Notes: generated by a model not told the origin, from the sequence alone. Numbered from the stretch's first letter, positions 26,379 through 35,096 are shown. The stretch is 56,851 bases of DNA from Saprospiraceae bacterium (GCA_020631105.1 JAHDHW010000016.1:1-56851); one strand, 5' to 3'. A program made the numbers and translations.

Positions 26379-29372
26379 TTGAGACGATTCCATAAAATAA
26401 TACTATTCTTCCTAGGACTTTTTGTACTTAGTGCCTGTACGACTCAAAAACGTAAGGGTGATGTCGGAAAGCTGAAGAAATTCTATCATAATACCACTGC
26501 TGAATTTAATGGCTACTTTAACGCCAATGAACTCTATGAAGAAAGTATTATGCAGCTTGATGAACAACATCAAGACAATTATAATAAAATCCTTCCTGTA
26601 TTTGAATATGTCGCTTCTGACAATCCAAAAGCAGTAGCTAGCAATCTTGATAATGCAATTGAAAAAGTTACCATTGTAGCCGCCCTGCATGACATCAGCG
26701 ATTGGGTGGATGATTGTTATTTATTGATGGGTAAAGCTCAGTACGTCAAGCAAGATTACGAATCAGCGGAAGAAACGCTCGAGTATCTAAAAGCAGAATA
26801 CAGTCCTGAGGCTATGGCTAAGAAAGCCAAAAAAGGAAAAGGGAAGAAAAAGAAAGGCAAAAAGAAAAAGAAGAAAAAGTCGGCTAAGAAAAAGAAAAAA
26901 AGCTCTAGCAAAAAGAAAAAATCTTCTTCTAAGTCCCGCAAGAAAAAACGCAAAGCTGCCAATAAAGCAACCAAGAAAAAGAAAAAAGGAAGTAGCAGTA
27001 AAAAATCTTCTTCTAAAAGTAAAAAGAAAGACGCTTCCGATACTGACGAAAAAAGTAAAAGAAAAACCAGTAAAACTTCAGAGAACGACGCGAAGCAAGA
27101 GTCAGAGAATAAAAAAAGAAAAACCAAAGCGGAAAGTGATGAAGCCAATCTTTCTGAAGCAGACTCAAAAGGGGCTAAAGCTGGTTTGTTAAAGCGCCCT
27201 CCTGCTTATCAGGATGGTTTACTATGGTTAGCCCGGACTTATATCGAACGGGAGAACTATGAGGAAGCCTTAAACATCATCAACTCTTTAGCTGGTGATC
27301 CGAATACTTTAGCGACAGTTAAACGCGAATTACCACCAGTAATGGCGCATTTCTACCTTACTCAAAAGCAATACGAAAGTGCGATTAAGCCATTAGAGCA
27401 GGCAGTCAGTACAGCCAAGAAAAAACAGAATAAGGCTCGTTATGCTTACATCTTGGCTCAGATCCATCAGATGGGCGGTCGTGGGGAAGAATCCTATGCC
27501 TTTTTTGATAAAGCGGGCAGTTGGAGTAATTCCTACGAAATGCGCTTCAGTGCTAAACTGAATATGGTCAAAAATGACTACCTGAATGGTCGTGCTACTG
27601 CTGATGAAGTGACCAAAGACCTCGAGAAAATGGCTAAAGACATTAAAAACGAGGAGTACAGGGATCAAATTTATTATGCACTGGCAGACATTGCGCTGAA
27701 ACGTGATCGTAAACCGGATGCTATCGTATACTTAAAAAAATCACTGCAGTTTAGTACAGGAAATGTAGCTCAAAGTGCTGAAGCCTACTTCTTGCTAGCA
27801 GATCTATATTTTGAGGGGCAGGATTTTGTGAATGCTAAAAACTATTTTGACAGTACGCTAGCAGTACTTCCCAAAACAGATGAAAGATATACTCGTGTTA
27901 GTAATTACAGTACTAACCTGACAGAGATTGCGGCTAATATTCTAATCATTGAGGAGCAGGATTCTCTTTTGAAAATCAGCCGAATGAGTGATAAAGAAAA
28001 AGAAGCCTTAGCCTACCAGATTCAAAAGCAAAATGAACTCGACCGTATTAATAAACTAAAGGCTGGCGCAAACAAACCTGCTGACAAGTTTGGAGGGCGC
28101 GCACGTGCTACCTCAGGTTCTAAATCCAGGTTATCTGACAAATCTACACCGAGTACTTTCTTCGCTTATAATGAAAGAAATATAAAGAAAGGAAAGAAAG
28201 ACTTTGATAAACAATGGGATAATCGTCCTTTGGATGATAATTGGCGACGCTCAAATCGACGAGGAGCAGGCAATCTTCAAGAAGAATTCGCTGTCGAAGA
28301 AGTACCTTCTGGTGTACTTACAGATGAAGATATTAAACAGTTACTCAAAGACATTCCTGGTTCTCCTGCTGAAATTAAAGCAGCTGAGGACAAGATCATT
28401 GATGCGATGCTTGCGCTGGGTAGTTTGTACCGTGATCGCCTGGAGCTCAATCAAAAAACAGTTGAAACCCTTGAAGAACTAAATACACGTTTTCCAGGTA
28501 ATAAGCATGAATTAGACTCCTGGTATTTCTTATACCTTGCCTATACAGATCTTGGTAATAGTACCAAGGCAAAATTCTACCATGATAAGATTGTTGAAAA
28601 ATACCCGGAAACAACTTATGCTCGTGTACTTTTAGATCCAAATTTCTTAGAATCTAGTAAAGAGGAAGAGCGACGTCTTAATACCTATTACAACCAAACA
28701 TTCCTCTCTTTCGAGAATGGTGAGTATCAGGATGTTACACAGCGTGTCACCAAAGCTGTAGAGTTATTCGGCCCGGCAAATACCTTACAACCTCGCTTTG
28801 CTTTACTGAATGCCATGAGCCTGGGTAATATTCAAGGCAAAGATGCTTATGTTAAGGCATTACAGTCTATCATTGCAAAATATCCTGATACACCGGAACA
28901 AAAAAGAGCTCGAGAGATTCTTAGACTCTTAGGAGCTTCTACTGCTTCAGTAGAAGATAAAGAAAAGGTCGGTGGTGAGAATAAAAAGACCAAATCTGAA
29001 ACGACTTTCAAATTGGATGATAATAAGATGCATTATGTCATCGTGATTATCAATGATACGGAGATGAAAGTAAATGATGCGAAGAATAGCCTCTCGGATT
29101 ATCATAAAGAATTCCATAAGCTGGATAAACTCCGGATTGCGCCAGTTTACATCGGTACGAATAAGGACGCTCCGACTTTAGTAGTTCGCCGCTTTAAAAA
29201 TAAGACGATAGCAATGGATTATTTTAAAGGTGTTGAGAAGAATAAAGCTTCTTTCCTTCCGGACGGGACCGATTTCGAGCTTTATCCTGTCACTCAATAT
29301 AATTATCGACAAGTACTCAAAAGTAAAGATATAGATGCCTATAAGACATTCTTTGCAGAGAACTATCGTTAA
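26379..29372 (+). CDS. SprE/PorW-like TPR lipoprotein (type IX secretion/gliding)
   Basis: 997 aa. It starts with TTG at 26379, because an in-frame TAG precedes it and the signal peptide begins at once (RRFHKIILFFLGLFVLSAC, lipobox LSAC, Cys20). The segment FYHNTTAEFNGYFNANELYEESI matches the conserved start of SprE/PorW proteins, which are outer-membrane-associated lipoproteins needed for type IX secretion and gliding. TPR-like helices fill 90-145 and 275-880. A SPOR-like C-terminal domain lies at about 885-997. Residues 147-268 are a Lys/Ser-rich low-complexity insertion. The name is by eye; a generic TPR lipoprotein is the alternative. Confidence 0.82.
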   Translation: MRRFHKIILFFLGLFVLSACTTQKRKGDVGKLKKFYHNTTAEFNGYFNANELYEESIMQLDEQHQDNYNKILPVFEYVASDNPKAVASNLDNAIEKVTIVAALHDISDWVDDCYLLMGKAQYVKQDYESAEETLEYLKAEYSPEAMAKKAKKGKGKKKKGKKKKKKKSAKKKKKSSSKKKKSSSKSRKKKRKAANKATKKKKKGSSSKKSSSKSKKKDASDTDEKSKRKTSKTSENDAKQESENKKRKTKAESDEANLSEADSKGAKAGLLKRPPAYQDGLLWLARTYIERENYEEALNIINSLAGDPNTLATVKRELPPVMAHFYLTQKQYESAIKPLEQAVSTAKKKQNKARYAYILAQIHQMGGRGEESYAFFDKAGSWSNSYEMRFSAKLNMVKNDYLNGRATADEVTKDLEKMAKDIKNEEYRDQIYYALADIALKRDRKPDAIVYLKKSLQFSTGNVAQSAEAYFLLADLYFEGQDFVNAKNYFDSTLAVLPKTDERYTRVSNYSTNLTEIAANILIIEEQDSLLKISRMSDKEKEALAYQIQKQNELDRINKLKAGANKPADKFGGRARATSGSKSRLSDKSTPSTFFAYNERNIKKGKKDFDKQWDNRPLDDNWRRSNRRGAGNLQEEFAVEEVPSGVLTDEDIKQLLKDIPGSPAEIKAAEDKIIDAMLALGSLYRDRLELNQKTVETLEELNTRFPGNKHELDSWYFLYLAYTDLGNSTKAKFYHDKIVEKYPETTYARVLLDPNFLESSKEEERRLNTYYNQTFLSFENGEYQDVTQRVTKAVELFGPANTLQPRFALLNAMSLGNIQGKDAYVKALQSIIAKYPDTPEQKRAREILRLLGASTASVEDKEKVGGENKKTKSETTFKLDDNKMHYVIVIINDTEMKVNDAKNSLSDYHKEFHKLDKLRIAPVYIGTNKDAPTLVVRRFKNKTIAMDYFKGVEKNKASFLPDGTDFELYPVTQYNYRQVLKSKDIDAYKTFFAENYR
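26817..27183 (+). repeat. A-rich low-complexity tract encoding a Lys/Ser-rich insertion
   Basis: About 365 bp with repeated AAGAAAAAG and AAATCTTCTTCTAA units encoding runs such as KKKGKKKKKKKSAKKKKK and SSSKSRKKK inside the SprE-like gene. The sequence is prone to slippage, so its length may vary between strains or assemblies. Confidence 0.85.
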
Positions 29373-29390
29373 AGGGAAAGGAGATAAATA

Positions 29391-29430
29391 AAAAAAGCCC
29401 CATTGTTTTGAAAACAATGGGGCTTTTTTT
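29391..29430. terminator. bidirectional terminator between SprE-like and biotin carrier genes
   Basis: AAAAAAGCCCCATTGTTTT pairs perfectly with AAAACAATGGGGCTTTTTT around a one- or two-base tip, with A- and T-tracts on either side. It serves both convergent transcripts; the right end meets the biotin carrier stop codon at 29429. Confidence 0.9.
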
Positions 29431-29908
29431 ATTCCATTTCAATGAGTAACTGCCCTTTATCTACGGCCGCTCCTTTTTTTATGTGGATGGTTTTAATAAT
29501 TCCTTCGCCATCGGATTTAATTACATTTTCCATTTTCATGGCTTCAAGTATAAGCAGTTTATCTCCTTTTTGAATAGATTGTCCGGGGTCTACTGATACA
29601 TCCAATACCAACCCTGGCATTGGCGCTTTGACATCTTTGATCATTGTAGAGTTTACGACTTCTAGCCCTAACTTACTGACCAATTGATCAAATGTATCTT
29701 TCACCTGTACATCATAACTACTTCCATTGATCTTTATCTTTGCTATTTTCAATTCATAATCTATCGATTCAATTGAAGCTTGATAAGACTGATTATCCTT
29801 AATTATGTGGAAGGTATGTTCTCCTGTTTTGACAATATCTAAATCCCGGGTAGCTGAGCTTTCAAAATCAAACTCAAACTGATCGTTTATCTTCGTCTTG
29901 TACTGCAC
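29429..29908 (-). CDS. biotin carboxyl carrier / biotinyl-domain protein
   Basis: 159 aa. The C-terminal biotinyl domain (about 90-159) contains EAMKMEN with the biotin acceptor Lys125 and the typical APMPGLV start. The N-terminal half (1-85) matches the carrier subunits of Bacteroidota acyl-CoA carboxylases. No carboxylase subunit is nearby. The start overlaps the end of the AtpI-like gene by 35 bp, so it is the last gene of the bactofilin-AtpZ-AtpI cluster. Which carboxylase it serves is unknown. Confidence 0.88.
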   Translation of the reverse strand: MQYKTKINDQFEFDFESSATRDLDIVKTGEHTFHIIKDNQSYQASIESIDYELKIAKIKINGSSYDVQVKDTFDQLVSKLGLEVVNSTMIKDVKAPMPGLVLDVSVDPGQSIQKGDKLLILEAMKMENVIKSDGEGIIKTIHIKKGAAVDKGQLLIEME

Positions 29909-30305
29909 TAGTTTTAGATTTATTTGGTTTTACTTTTCCAAGAATATTCATAAAGTAGACCTCAAAAATAGTAAAGACCAGGTAGATTAAGAAAAACGGG
30001 ATCACAAACCAAAGTGATTCAGGGTTAGCAATCTTCTTATACACAACAATCATCATCAAAATAAAAACCATTTTGACGAAGATTACTCCAAGGACAACAG
30101 AAGAAAAGGTGTGTAAGTTGGTACTTTTAGCAGCATTTTCTGCTAAAAAGTAAACGCCAATTGTAAAGAATACGAAAAAGCCCCAACATGCCCAGATAAA
30201 ACCAATATGTGGTTTGAGCGGAGGAAAGAAACCTTGTAAAAAAAGGATAAGTCCTAAGCCCAATGAAAGGAAGGACATTTGTTTGAAGAATATAGATCTA
30301 CTCAT
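29874..30305 (-). CDS. four-helix membrane protein, AtpI-like by position
   Basis: 143 aa. Four predicted membrane helices at about 8-25, 34-53, 66-87 and 97-119, with a charged tail. It has no diagnostic motif that I can see. Its position directly after the AtpZ-like gene (4-bp overlap) is where Bacteroidota ATP synthase operons carry a small membrane protein before atpB, so an AtpI-like accessory role is inferred from context only. Confidence 0.65.
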   Translation of the reverse strand: MSRSIFFKQMSFLSLGLGLILFLQGFFPPLKPHIGFIWACWGFFVFFTIGVYFLAENAAKSTNLHTFSSVVLGVIFVKMVFILMMIVVYKKIANPESLWFVIPFFLIYLVFTIFEVYFMNILGKVKPNKSKTSAVQDEDKRSV

Positions 30306-30523
30306 CCTCTACTCACATCTTTCAAGATCAAATATAATGCAATTGCTAATGCTATGATAGCACAAGCAGCCGTTAAGTAGGCTTTTTCAAATTGGAATTT
30401 AGCATCTAGCCTTGACCCCAAATAAGCACCGATACCGATGATAGCCGCCATTTGGAAGGCCATCCCGGTATATTTTAATGCTTCGTTAGGATGCTTGCCC
30501 GACTTTTTCGGCTGATTTGACAA
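30302..30523 (-). CDS. AtpZ/AtpI-family F0F1 ATP synthase accessory protein
   Basis: 73 aa. Two hydrophobic helices (about 17-37 and 48-68) linked by GSRLDAKFQFEKAY, with the pattern YTGMAFQMAAIIGIGAYLGSRLD typical of the AtpZ family. These proteins help ion loading or assembly of the F0 rotor. The gene overlaps the bactofilin gene by 38 bp and the next gene by 4 bp. The F-type ATPase structural genes that usually follow are absent from this window. Confidence 0.8.
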   Translation of the reverse strand: MSNQPKKSGKHPNEALKYTGMAFQMAAIIGIGAYLGSRLDAKFQFEKAYLTAACAIIALAIALYLILKDVSRG

Positions 30524-30953
30524 AATCTTTTGCAGCTTTTACCGAATCTGTTTTACCGTTTTTAGGACGTGGAGTACTTCCCATTTGGCAAGCCACACTA
30601 AATACCGCACCAGACTGGACGATTAATTTATTAGTTTGAACATCGCCAACAACTTTGGCGCTTTCTCTTATATTAAGTAGTTCGGCAACCTGTAAGGTTC
30701 CTTCAAAACGGCCTTCAATAACGGCATTTTGACATCTTACTTCACCTTCTACAAACCCCTCAGGGCCAATAATAACTTTCGCTTTACAATTTAAGGATCC
30801 TTTGATGATTCCATCAATACGGATATCACTCTCTGACTTCACAGTGCCTTCTACTACCGTACCATGGACTAGGGTATTTAGAGCGTGAGATGTAGTCGTC
30901 GGTAAAATGCTTTTCTTTGCCGGGTTCGCTTCTTTTTTCTTGTTACTAAACAT
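30486..30953 (-). CDS. bactofilin-like polymer-forming cytoskeletal protein
   Basis: 155 aa. The bactofilin (DUF583) right-handed beta-helix covers about 27-125: ALNTLVHGTVVEGTVKSESD, then RIDGIIKGSLNCKAKVIIG and EGEVRCQNAVIEGRFEG, with regularly spaced hydrophobic and Gly residues. Basic Lys-rich N terminus (SNKKKEANPAKK) and a disordered C terminus. Bactofilins form filaments at the inner membrane and place cell-wall enzymes. First gene of an overlapping four-gene cluster. Confidence 0.9.
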   Translation of the reverse strand: MFSNKKKEANPAKKSILPTTTSHALNTLVHGTVVEGTVKSESDIRIDGIIKGSLNCKAKVIIGPEGFVEGEVRCQNAVIEGRFEGTLQVAELLNIRESAKVVGDVQTNKLIVQSGAVFSVACQMGSTPRPKNGKTDSVKAAKDFVKSAEKVGQAS

Positions 30954-31282
30954 TATCTACTGTTTTTAAAAATTAAAAAAGTTCAACGGATATCTACATA
31001 TTAAAATATTGCTACACATATATCCCCTCCTGAACTTTAGCCTATAGGATTAAAGATAATACTTTTTTTCAAAGCTTTTAACTGGAGTAATAATTATAAT
31101 AATACGCGGAGGGTAATATGTTTTGGTAAGTTAACCTTCAAATATTATGCAATTTTAATATATAATGCAAGAATTCGGCTAGATAGGAAAAGAAAACGTC
31201 CTACTTTAACACTTTTTGAGTGTTAAAGTAGGACGTCAGCTAGAATTATAAAAGTACGACTAAAATGAAGTACTTCTATTTA
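30954..31282. other. gene-free gap between bactofilin and PorP genes
   Basis: 329 bp, AT-rich. It holds the PorP terminator at 31196-31236 and must contain the bactofilin promoter, but I could not pick out a TAnnTTTG box. No open frame of interest and no RNA gene was seen. Confidence 0.6.
31196..31236 (-). terminator. terminator of the PorP/SprF-like gene (18-bp perfect stem)
   Basis: Arms 31196-31213 and 31219-31236 pair over 18 bp without mismatch around a 5-nt loop. On the minus strand it is followed by TTTCTTTTCC. It lies 46 bp beyond the gene's stop codon. Confidence 0.85.
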
Positions 31283-32335
31283 TTAAAAATTAGGACAGTA
31301 AACGCTTCTGCGCTCAGGACCACAAATTTTGTAGACCAAAGCAAATTCAAATGCTCCATTTGAATTCGAGGCAGTTTTTAAGCTTGATACGTTAACATCA
31401 TAGCTAAATCCTAAAGAAAAATCATTATAATCAAATCGAGTTGATAAAATCAAAGCATCCGCTGTTAAAGCATCCTGGAAGTGGTTTGCAACACGCATCC
31501 ATGCACCAACCTGGAAAGCCTGATACTGTGTGCGGCTATCGCCCATCAAGAACTTTAAGCTTGTCCCTGCATTAACCTGGAAAGAAGGCCCTTGCTTGAA
31601 TACTACTACACCCGGGACTAATCCCAGCTTTTGAGTAACCATGAACTCTCCTCCAGCATGTACTGTAAACTTACTGTACAATGCCTCGAACTCTGAATCA
31701 TCAAATGATTGGTTTGCCTGATTTAGGTGGCTATAAGCTGCTCCCATGTAGAAGTTATTATCTTCATCGAAAACAGAAAACCATAATAAGCCCGCAGAAA
31801 CATCCGCAAATAAGAAGTTTGTATTATCGAAAGTTTCAAAAGTTGGTAAGGTTTCATCAAAGCCTCCGTTACCATCATGCTGATTTCCATACCGGGCATT
31901 CAAGAAGTCAATACTTCTTTGTGACACACCGGCATCAGCTCCAAAAACAAGATAGTGTGACTTATTTCTATAGCCTCCCATCTTTTTACTGTAAGCCGCA
32001 GAAAGTCTTCCTTGTAGTGTTGAAAAATCTAATTCTCCAGCACGGTCCCCCCAAAAGGTTCCTCCAACTCCGAAGAAATCATAACGTCCAACTGGAATCC
32101 GTTGATCATACGAAACAGAGTAGGTATTAAAAGCATTCGACTTTAATACACTAGCCCATTGATTACGATAGTTCGCAACGAGTCGAACATTACAGTTCAT
32201 AACCCCTGTCATCGCGGGGTTAAGGTTCAAAGGTGAAAGGTAGAACTGCGAAAAGTGTATATCCTGCGCATTTAAGCCAGAGGCTCCGAGACCCACAAGA
32301 CAACAGATAAATAGTAAATGTTTCAATCTTTTCAT
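31283..32335 (-). CDS. PorP/SprF-family type IX secretion outer-membrane protein
   Basis: 350 aa from the ATG at 32333-32335 (MKRLKHLLFICCLVGLGASG then a signal cleavage site at LNAQD). The frame is open 22 codons upstream, but the signal peptide fixes the start. DIHFSQFYLSPLNLNPAMTG is the conserved PorP/SprF N-terminal motif, followed by beta-barrel-like strands and RNQWASVLKSNAFNTYSVSYDQRI. These proteins cooperate with secreted gliding or T9SS substrates such as SprB-like adhesins. No large adhesin gene is adjacent. A strong terminator follows. Confidence 0.92.
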   Translation of the reverse strand: MKRLKHLLFICCLVGLGASGLNAQDIHFSQFYLSPLNLNPAMTGVMNCNVRLVANYRNQWASVLKSNAFNTYSVSYDQRIPVGRYDFFGVGGTFWGDRAGELDFSTLQGRLSAAYSKKMGGYRNKSHYLVFGADAGVSQRSIDFLNARYGNQHDGNGGFDETLPTFETFDNTNFLFADVSAGLLWFSVFDEDNNFYMGAAYSHLNQANQSFDDSEFEALYSKFTVHAGGEFMVTQKLGLVPGVVVFKQGPSFQVNAGTSLKFLMGDSRTQYQAFQVGAWMRVANHFQDALTADALILSTRFDYNDFSLGFSYDVNVSSLKTASNSNGAFEFALVYKICGPERRSVYCPNF

Positions 32336-32597
32336 AAAATTTAGATTTCTAGTCTGTCTAAATAATTTTACTCCTGCATACAGGATTGTTACACATCGCA
32401 ATAATAGGCGATAAAATTAAGTAAATTTTTTCATGGAATTGTACAAACGGGCGTCTAAACTACATAGAAAAGCAGACTGTGTCTTTCAACAATCGTTTCG
32501 GTGTGCCTTTTTAAACGCTGTTTTTCAGGAAGATATTACATCTAATAGCCTAAAATTGTCGAAGAACACATAGTAAGAACCAAACCTGTTCAGAGGC

Positions 32598-33680
32598 TTA
32601 CTTCCATGATGCACCATATTGCTCAACGAGGACATTATCATAATAATCAGCACGCTCAAACAGATGCCGGAAAAGTTGCCTTCCGGTAGCTGCATTTAAG
32701 TAGCGATCATAGATTAATAGCGATAGGACAACATCCTGTCCTTTTATGCTAAAAGTTAATCCTTCCGTCTCGTAATTTTGTCTAAGTAAATATTCATAGA
32801 GGGGTTGAATATTCGTAGGGGGGAGATTACATAGACTAGCATCTCCAATTATTAGGCCAGTTTTCTCATAGTATAAAATACTAATCTTCGCACTACCCTC
32901 TTCTATTCCCCAATTATTGGGGCCGCGACGTGCGAGTTTTACATTATGCCCTAATTCAGCAAGCATCAGTTCTATCGTTTTTGCACAACCAACAGGCTCA
33001 AAAGCAGGAATCATAGTCGGCAATTGCAGGTCACCTCCACATTCCGGGCAATATTGATTACTGCTCAACTGATGCTCAAAAACCATATTCGAACAATTGT
33101 AGCAACGAGCAGCAGTTTTACCATCCACTTTCTTGAATTCTTCTAAACTTTCCTTTATTTGTGATGCCGGCAATGCAAAGCTTAAGTGCCCATCATTATG
33201 TGCTATAAAAGTGTTTAGTCCTATCAGCTTCCCGCCTTCACTTAGCAATAATCCGCCACTACTCGCTGGATTCAAGTCCGCATTATGCTGGACAAATCGA
33301 ACTTTATCCTGAGTAAAAGCAGTATCAGATACCTTACCTATTGCTGTCGATGCTGATTTCCTTATTGGATTCCCAAGCGAAAGGACTTGATCTCCAGTTT
33401 GAATTGCTGATAATTCTGCCCATTCCAGCAGTGGCCATAAATCTTCTACTGCTTTGGGCGCACTCAAAAAAGCCAAATCATGTCGCATATCCAGATAAAC
33501 AACCTTGACAATCTGTTTAGGGATCACTGAGCCCTCTACAACTACATCACAATTATCTCTGACGACATGCTCATTCGTAACAATCAGATCATGCCCCGGT
33601 AAATAGAACCCTGTTCCTACGTTGTAGGGAGTAGCTATTTGAACCGTTAGTTTCCGGTATTTTTCTACATGATTCTGCAT
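32598..33680 (-). CDS. cytoplasmic trypsin-like (S1C) protease with zinc ribbon and YbjN/CesT-like C-terminal domain
   Basis: 360 aa, no signal peptide. Trypsin-like domain 5-185 with the triad His38 (TNEHV), Asp68 (RHDLA) and Ser141 in NPASSGG. A zinc ribbon follows: Cys193-x2-Cys196 and Cys211-x2-Cys214. Residues 225-355 (TIELMLAELGHNV, LYEYLLRQNYETEGLTFSI, LFRHLFERADYYDNVLVEQ) look like a YbjN/CesT-type chaperone-like fold. The upstream 440-aa gene, 38 bp away, seems to carry a similar domain. No PDZ domain, unlike DegP. Cytoplasmic location is inferred from the missing signal peptide. The target is unknown. Confidence 0.8.
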   Translation of the reverse strand: MQNHVEKYRKLTVQIATPYNVGTGFYLPGHDLIVTNEHVVRDNCDVVVEGSVIPKQIVKVVYLDMRHDLAFLSAPKAVEDLWPLLEWAELSAIQTGDQVLSLGNPIRKSASTAIGKVSDTAFTQDKVRFVQHNADLNPASSGGLLLSEGGKLIGLNTFIAHNDGHLSFALPASQIKESLEEFKKVDGKTAARCYNCSNMVFEHQLSSNQYCPECGGDLQLPTMIPAFEPVGCAKTIELMLAELGHNVKLARRGPNNWGIEEGSAKISILYYEKTGLIIGDASLCNLPPTNIQPLYEYLLRQNYETEGLTFSIKGQDVVLSLLIYDRYLNAATGRQLFRHLFERADYYDNVLVEQYGASWK

Positions 33681-33698
33681 CTGTAAAATTTAAACAAG

Positions 33699-33716
33699 CA
33701 GCGAATAAAAAATATT
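33699..33716 (+). repeat. intergenic repeat copy E (18 bp identical to copy D)
   Basis: CAGCGAATAAAAAATATT at 33699-33716, 2 bp from the stop codon of the 440-aa gene. It is a short copy without the palindromic arm, in the 38-bp gap between the 440-aa gene and the protease gene. Confidence 0.6.
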
Positions 33717-33718
33717 TT

Positions 33719-35041
33719 CTAAGTAGACAAATCCAAGTTTTTTAAAAGAATAAAGTAGCTTTTTGCAAACTCAGGTAAAGTCCCGAATTGCAGCGTGTGA
33801 ATGTCCGGGTCCACTCGTTTATAGGTGGTTTTATTCTCTTGCGCAATTTGCTTTATCCTCCTCTTTATTTTACGTTCTTCGAAAAGTCCCTTTGCATTTC
33901 GATAATTAATCGTGAATCCTAATTTACTAAAATATTGGGGTTCCATAATCTGATAATACAATTGAAAATAATCCAACATCACCTTAGGTACTGCATAATT
34001 AAATAAACAATTACCAACGATATAACCAGGTATCGATAAGGCAATCGCCTCGTGTCGATTATCCCGATACCAATCCATATTGGCCAGTTCTCCTTCAATA
34101 ATACCATAAATCCTAGCGGGGCTAATTGGTTTTGTAATCCCAAAAGTTGCAGGGACCTGATACATCTCTTTGAAAAAATCCGTTTTGGGGCGAGCGATTA
34201 ATGCTTCCAACTCCGATCGGATCATTGCATTTTTCTCCTCAATCTTTCGTTTATCATTCGCAAAATACTGCCGATTGATCCGTTCCAGCGTTTCCATCAT
34301 AAAACCCTCCGGTTTTATCAAAAAATCCAGACGATAGGTTAAATCTAATAAAAGGTAAGTTATCCCTCCCGAAAATTGACTTCCCTGGTACCGGGAATCA
34401 TCCATCAGGTCGAACACCTCTTTTATCTTAGTTTGAATGAAATTATATTTTGATTCTTTCTCCGCCATAGACAATGGCTTCAAATGATCGCCCGCAATAG
34501 ATTGAAGTCCTTTAAACTCATCCAAGAGTAAATCATCTTGCTTATCCGCGTTAATCGCCAATTCTCTTAAAGCATAATAGAATTTATACGGTGAGCCATC
34601 CAGTAAAAAACTATCGAAAACGATTGCGATACAATTATCTTCCGTTAATGCAAAGCGGCTATATTCTAGATCATAATTGCGTGTAATCAATTGATTAAGG
34701 ATGGCAATATTCAAATCTTCTGCAGATACAATCTTAGCCTCAACTCTGATTTTCGCATGATTTACCATGCCTGTAATTTTCTTCGAGCCCTGAAATATTT
34801 CAAAATTCAAAGCTCCTTGCGTTTCTGTCCAATGAACATTATCCTCTCGGTCATCCCGTAGATAAACGAAAAACTCCCGGTAGGCTCCGAGATAGTCCTT
34901 ATCGTCAAATTTTTCAAGGGCTTTATCCCACGCATCATACTGCTGCTCCGTCTTATAGGAGTCGCTGTAGCGTCCAAAGCGAATGTTTGGTTGCTGTTCT
35001 TCTGAATTGTCTTTTCCAAAAAGCTTTTCAAAAAATCCCAT
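33719..35041 (-). CDS. unknown protein with YbjN/CesT-like domain, partner of the protease
   Basis: 440 aa, no signal peptide or membrane helix; not a family I know. Residues 70-180 (HWTETQGALNF, LNIAILNQLITRNYDLEYSRFAL in two parts, then IAIVFDSFLLDGSPYKFYYAL and LREL) align in layout with the C-terminal domain of the downstream protease. The rest (180-440) is mostly helical with PKTDFFKEMYQ and a C-terminal KSYFILL. It is transcribed just before the protease gene. A substrate, adaptor or inhibitor of the protease is possible. The start ATG follows a divergent gap with the GSCFA gene. Confidence 0.75.
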   Translation of the reverse strand: MGFFEKLFGKDNSEEQQPNIRFGRYSDSYKTEQQYDAWDKALEKFDDKDYLGAYREFFVYLRDDREDNVHWTETQGALNFEIFQGSKKITGMVNHAKIRVEAKIVSAEDLNIAILNQLITRNYDLEYSRFALTEDNCIAIVFDSFLLDGSPYKFYYALRELAINADKQDDLLLDEFKGLQSIAGDHLKPLSMAEKESKYNFIQTKIKEVFDLMDDSRYQGSQFSGGITYLLLDLTYRLDFLIKPEGFMMETLERINRQYFANDKRKIEEKNAMIRSELEALIARPKTDFFKEMYQVPATFGITKPISPARIYGIIEGELANMDWYRDNRHEAIALSIPGYIVGNCLFNYAVPKVMLDYFQLYYQIMEPQYFSKLGFTINYRNAKGLFEERKIKRRIKQIAQENKTTYKRVDPDIHTLQFGTLPEFAKSYFILLKNLDLST

Positions 35042-35096
35042 TCGATGTGGTAATCAATGTACTTGTTATAGAGATATGAAACAAAACGAAAATTAA

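Noticed and set aside
26756-27148. 130-aa minus-strand open frame rich in Phe and Leu
   Set aside because: It is the complement of the A-rich Lys-coding tract and so an artefact of low-complexity DNA.
32598-35041. Toxin-antitoxin interpretation of the protease pair
   Set aside because: Both proteins are too large and lack any known toxin or antitoxin fold, though a protease-inhibitor pair remains possible.
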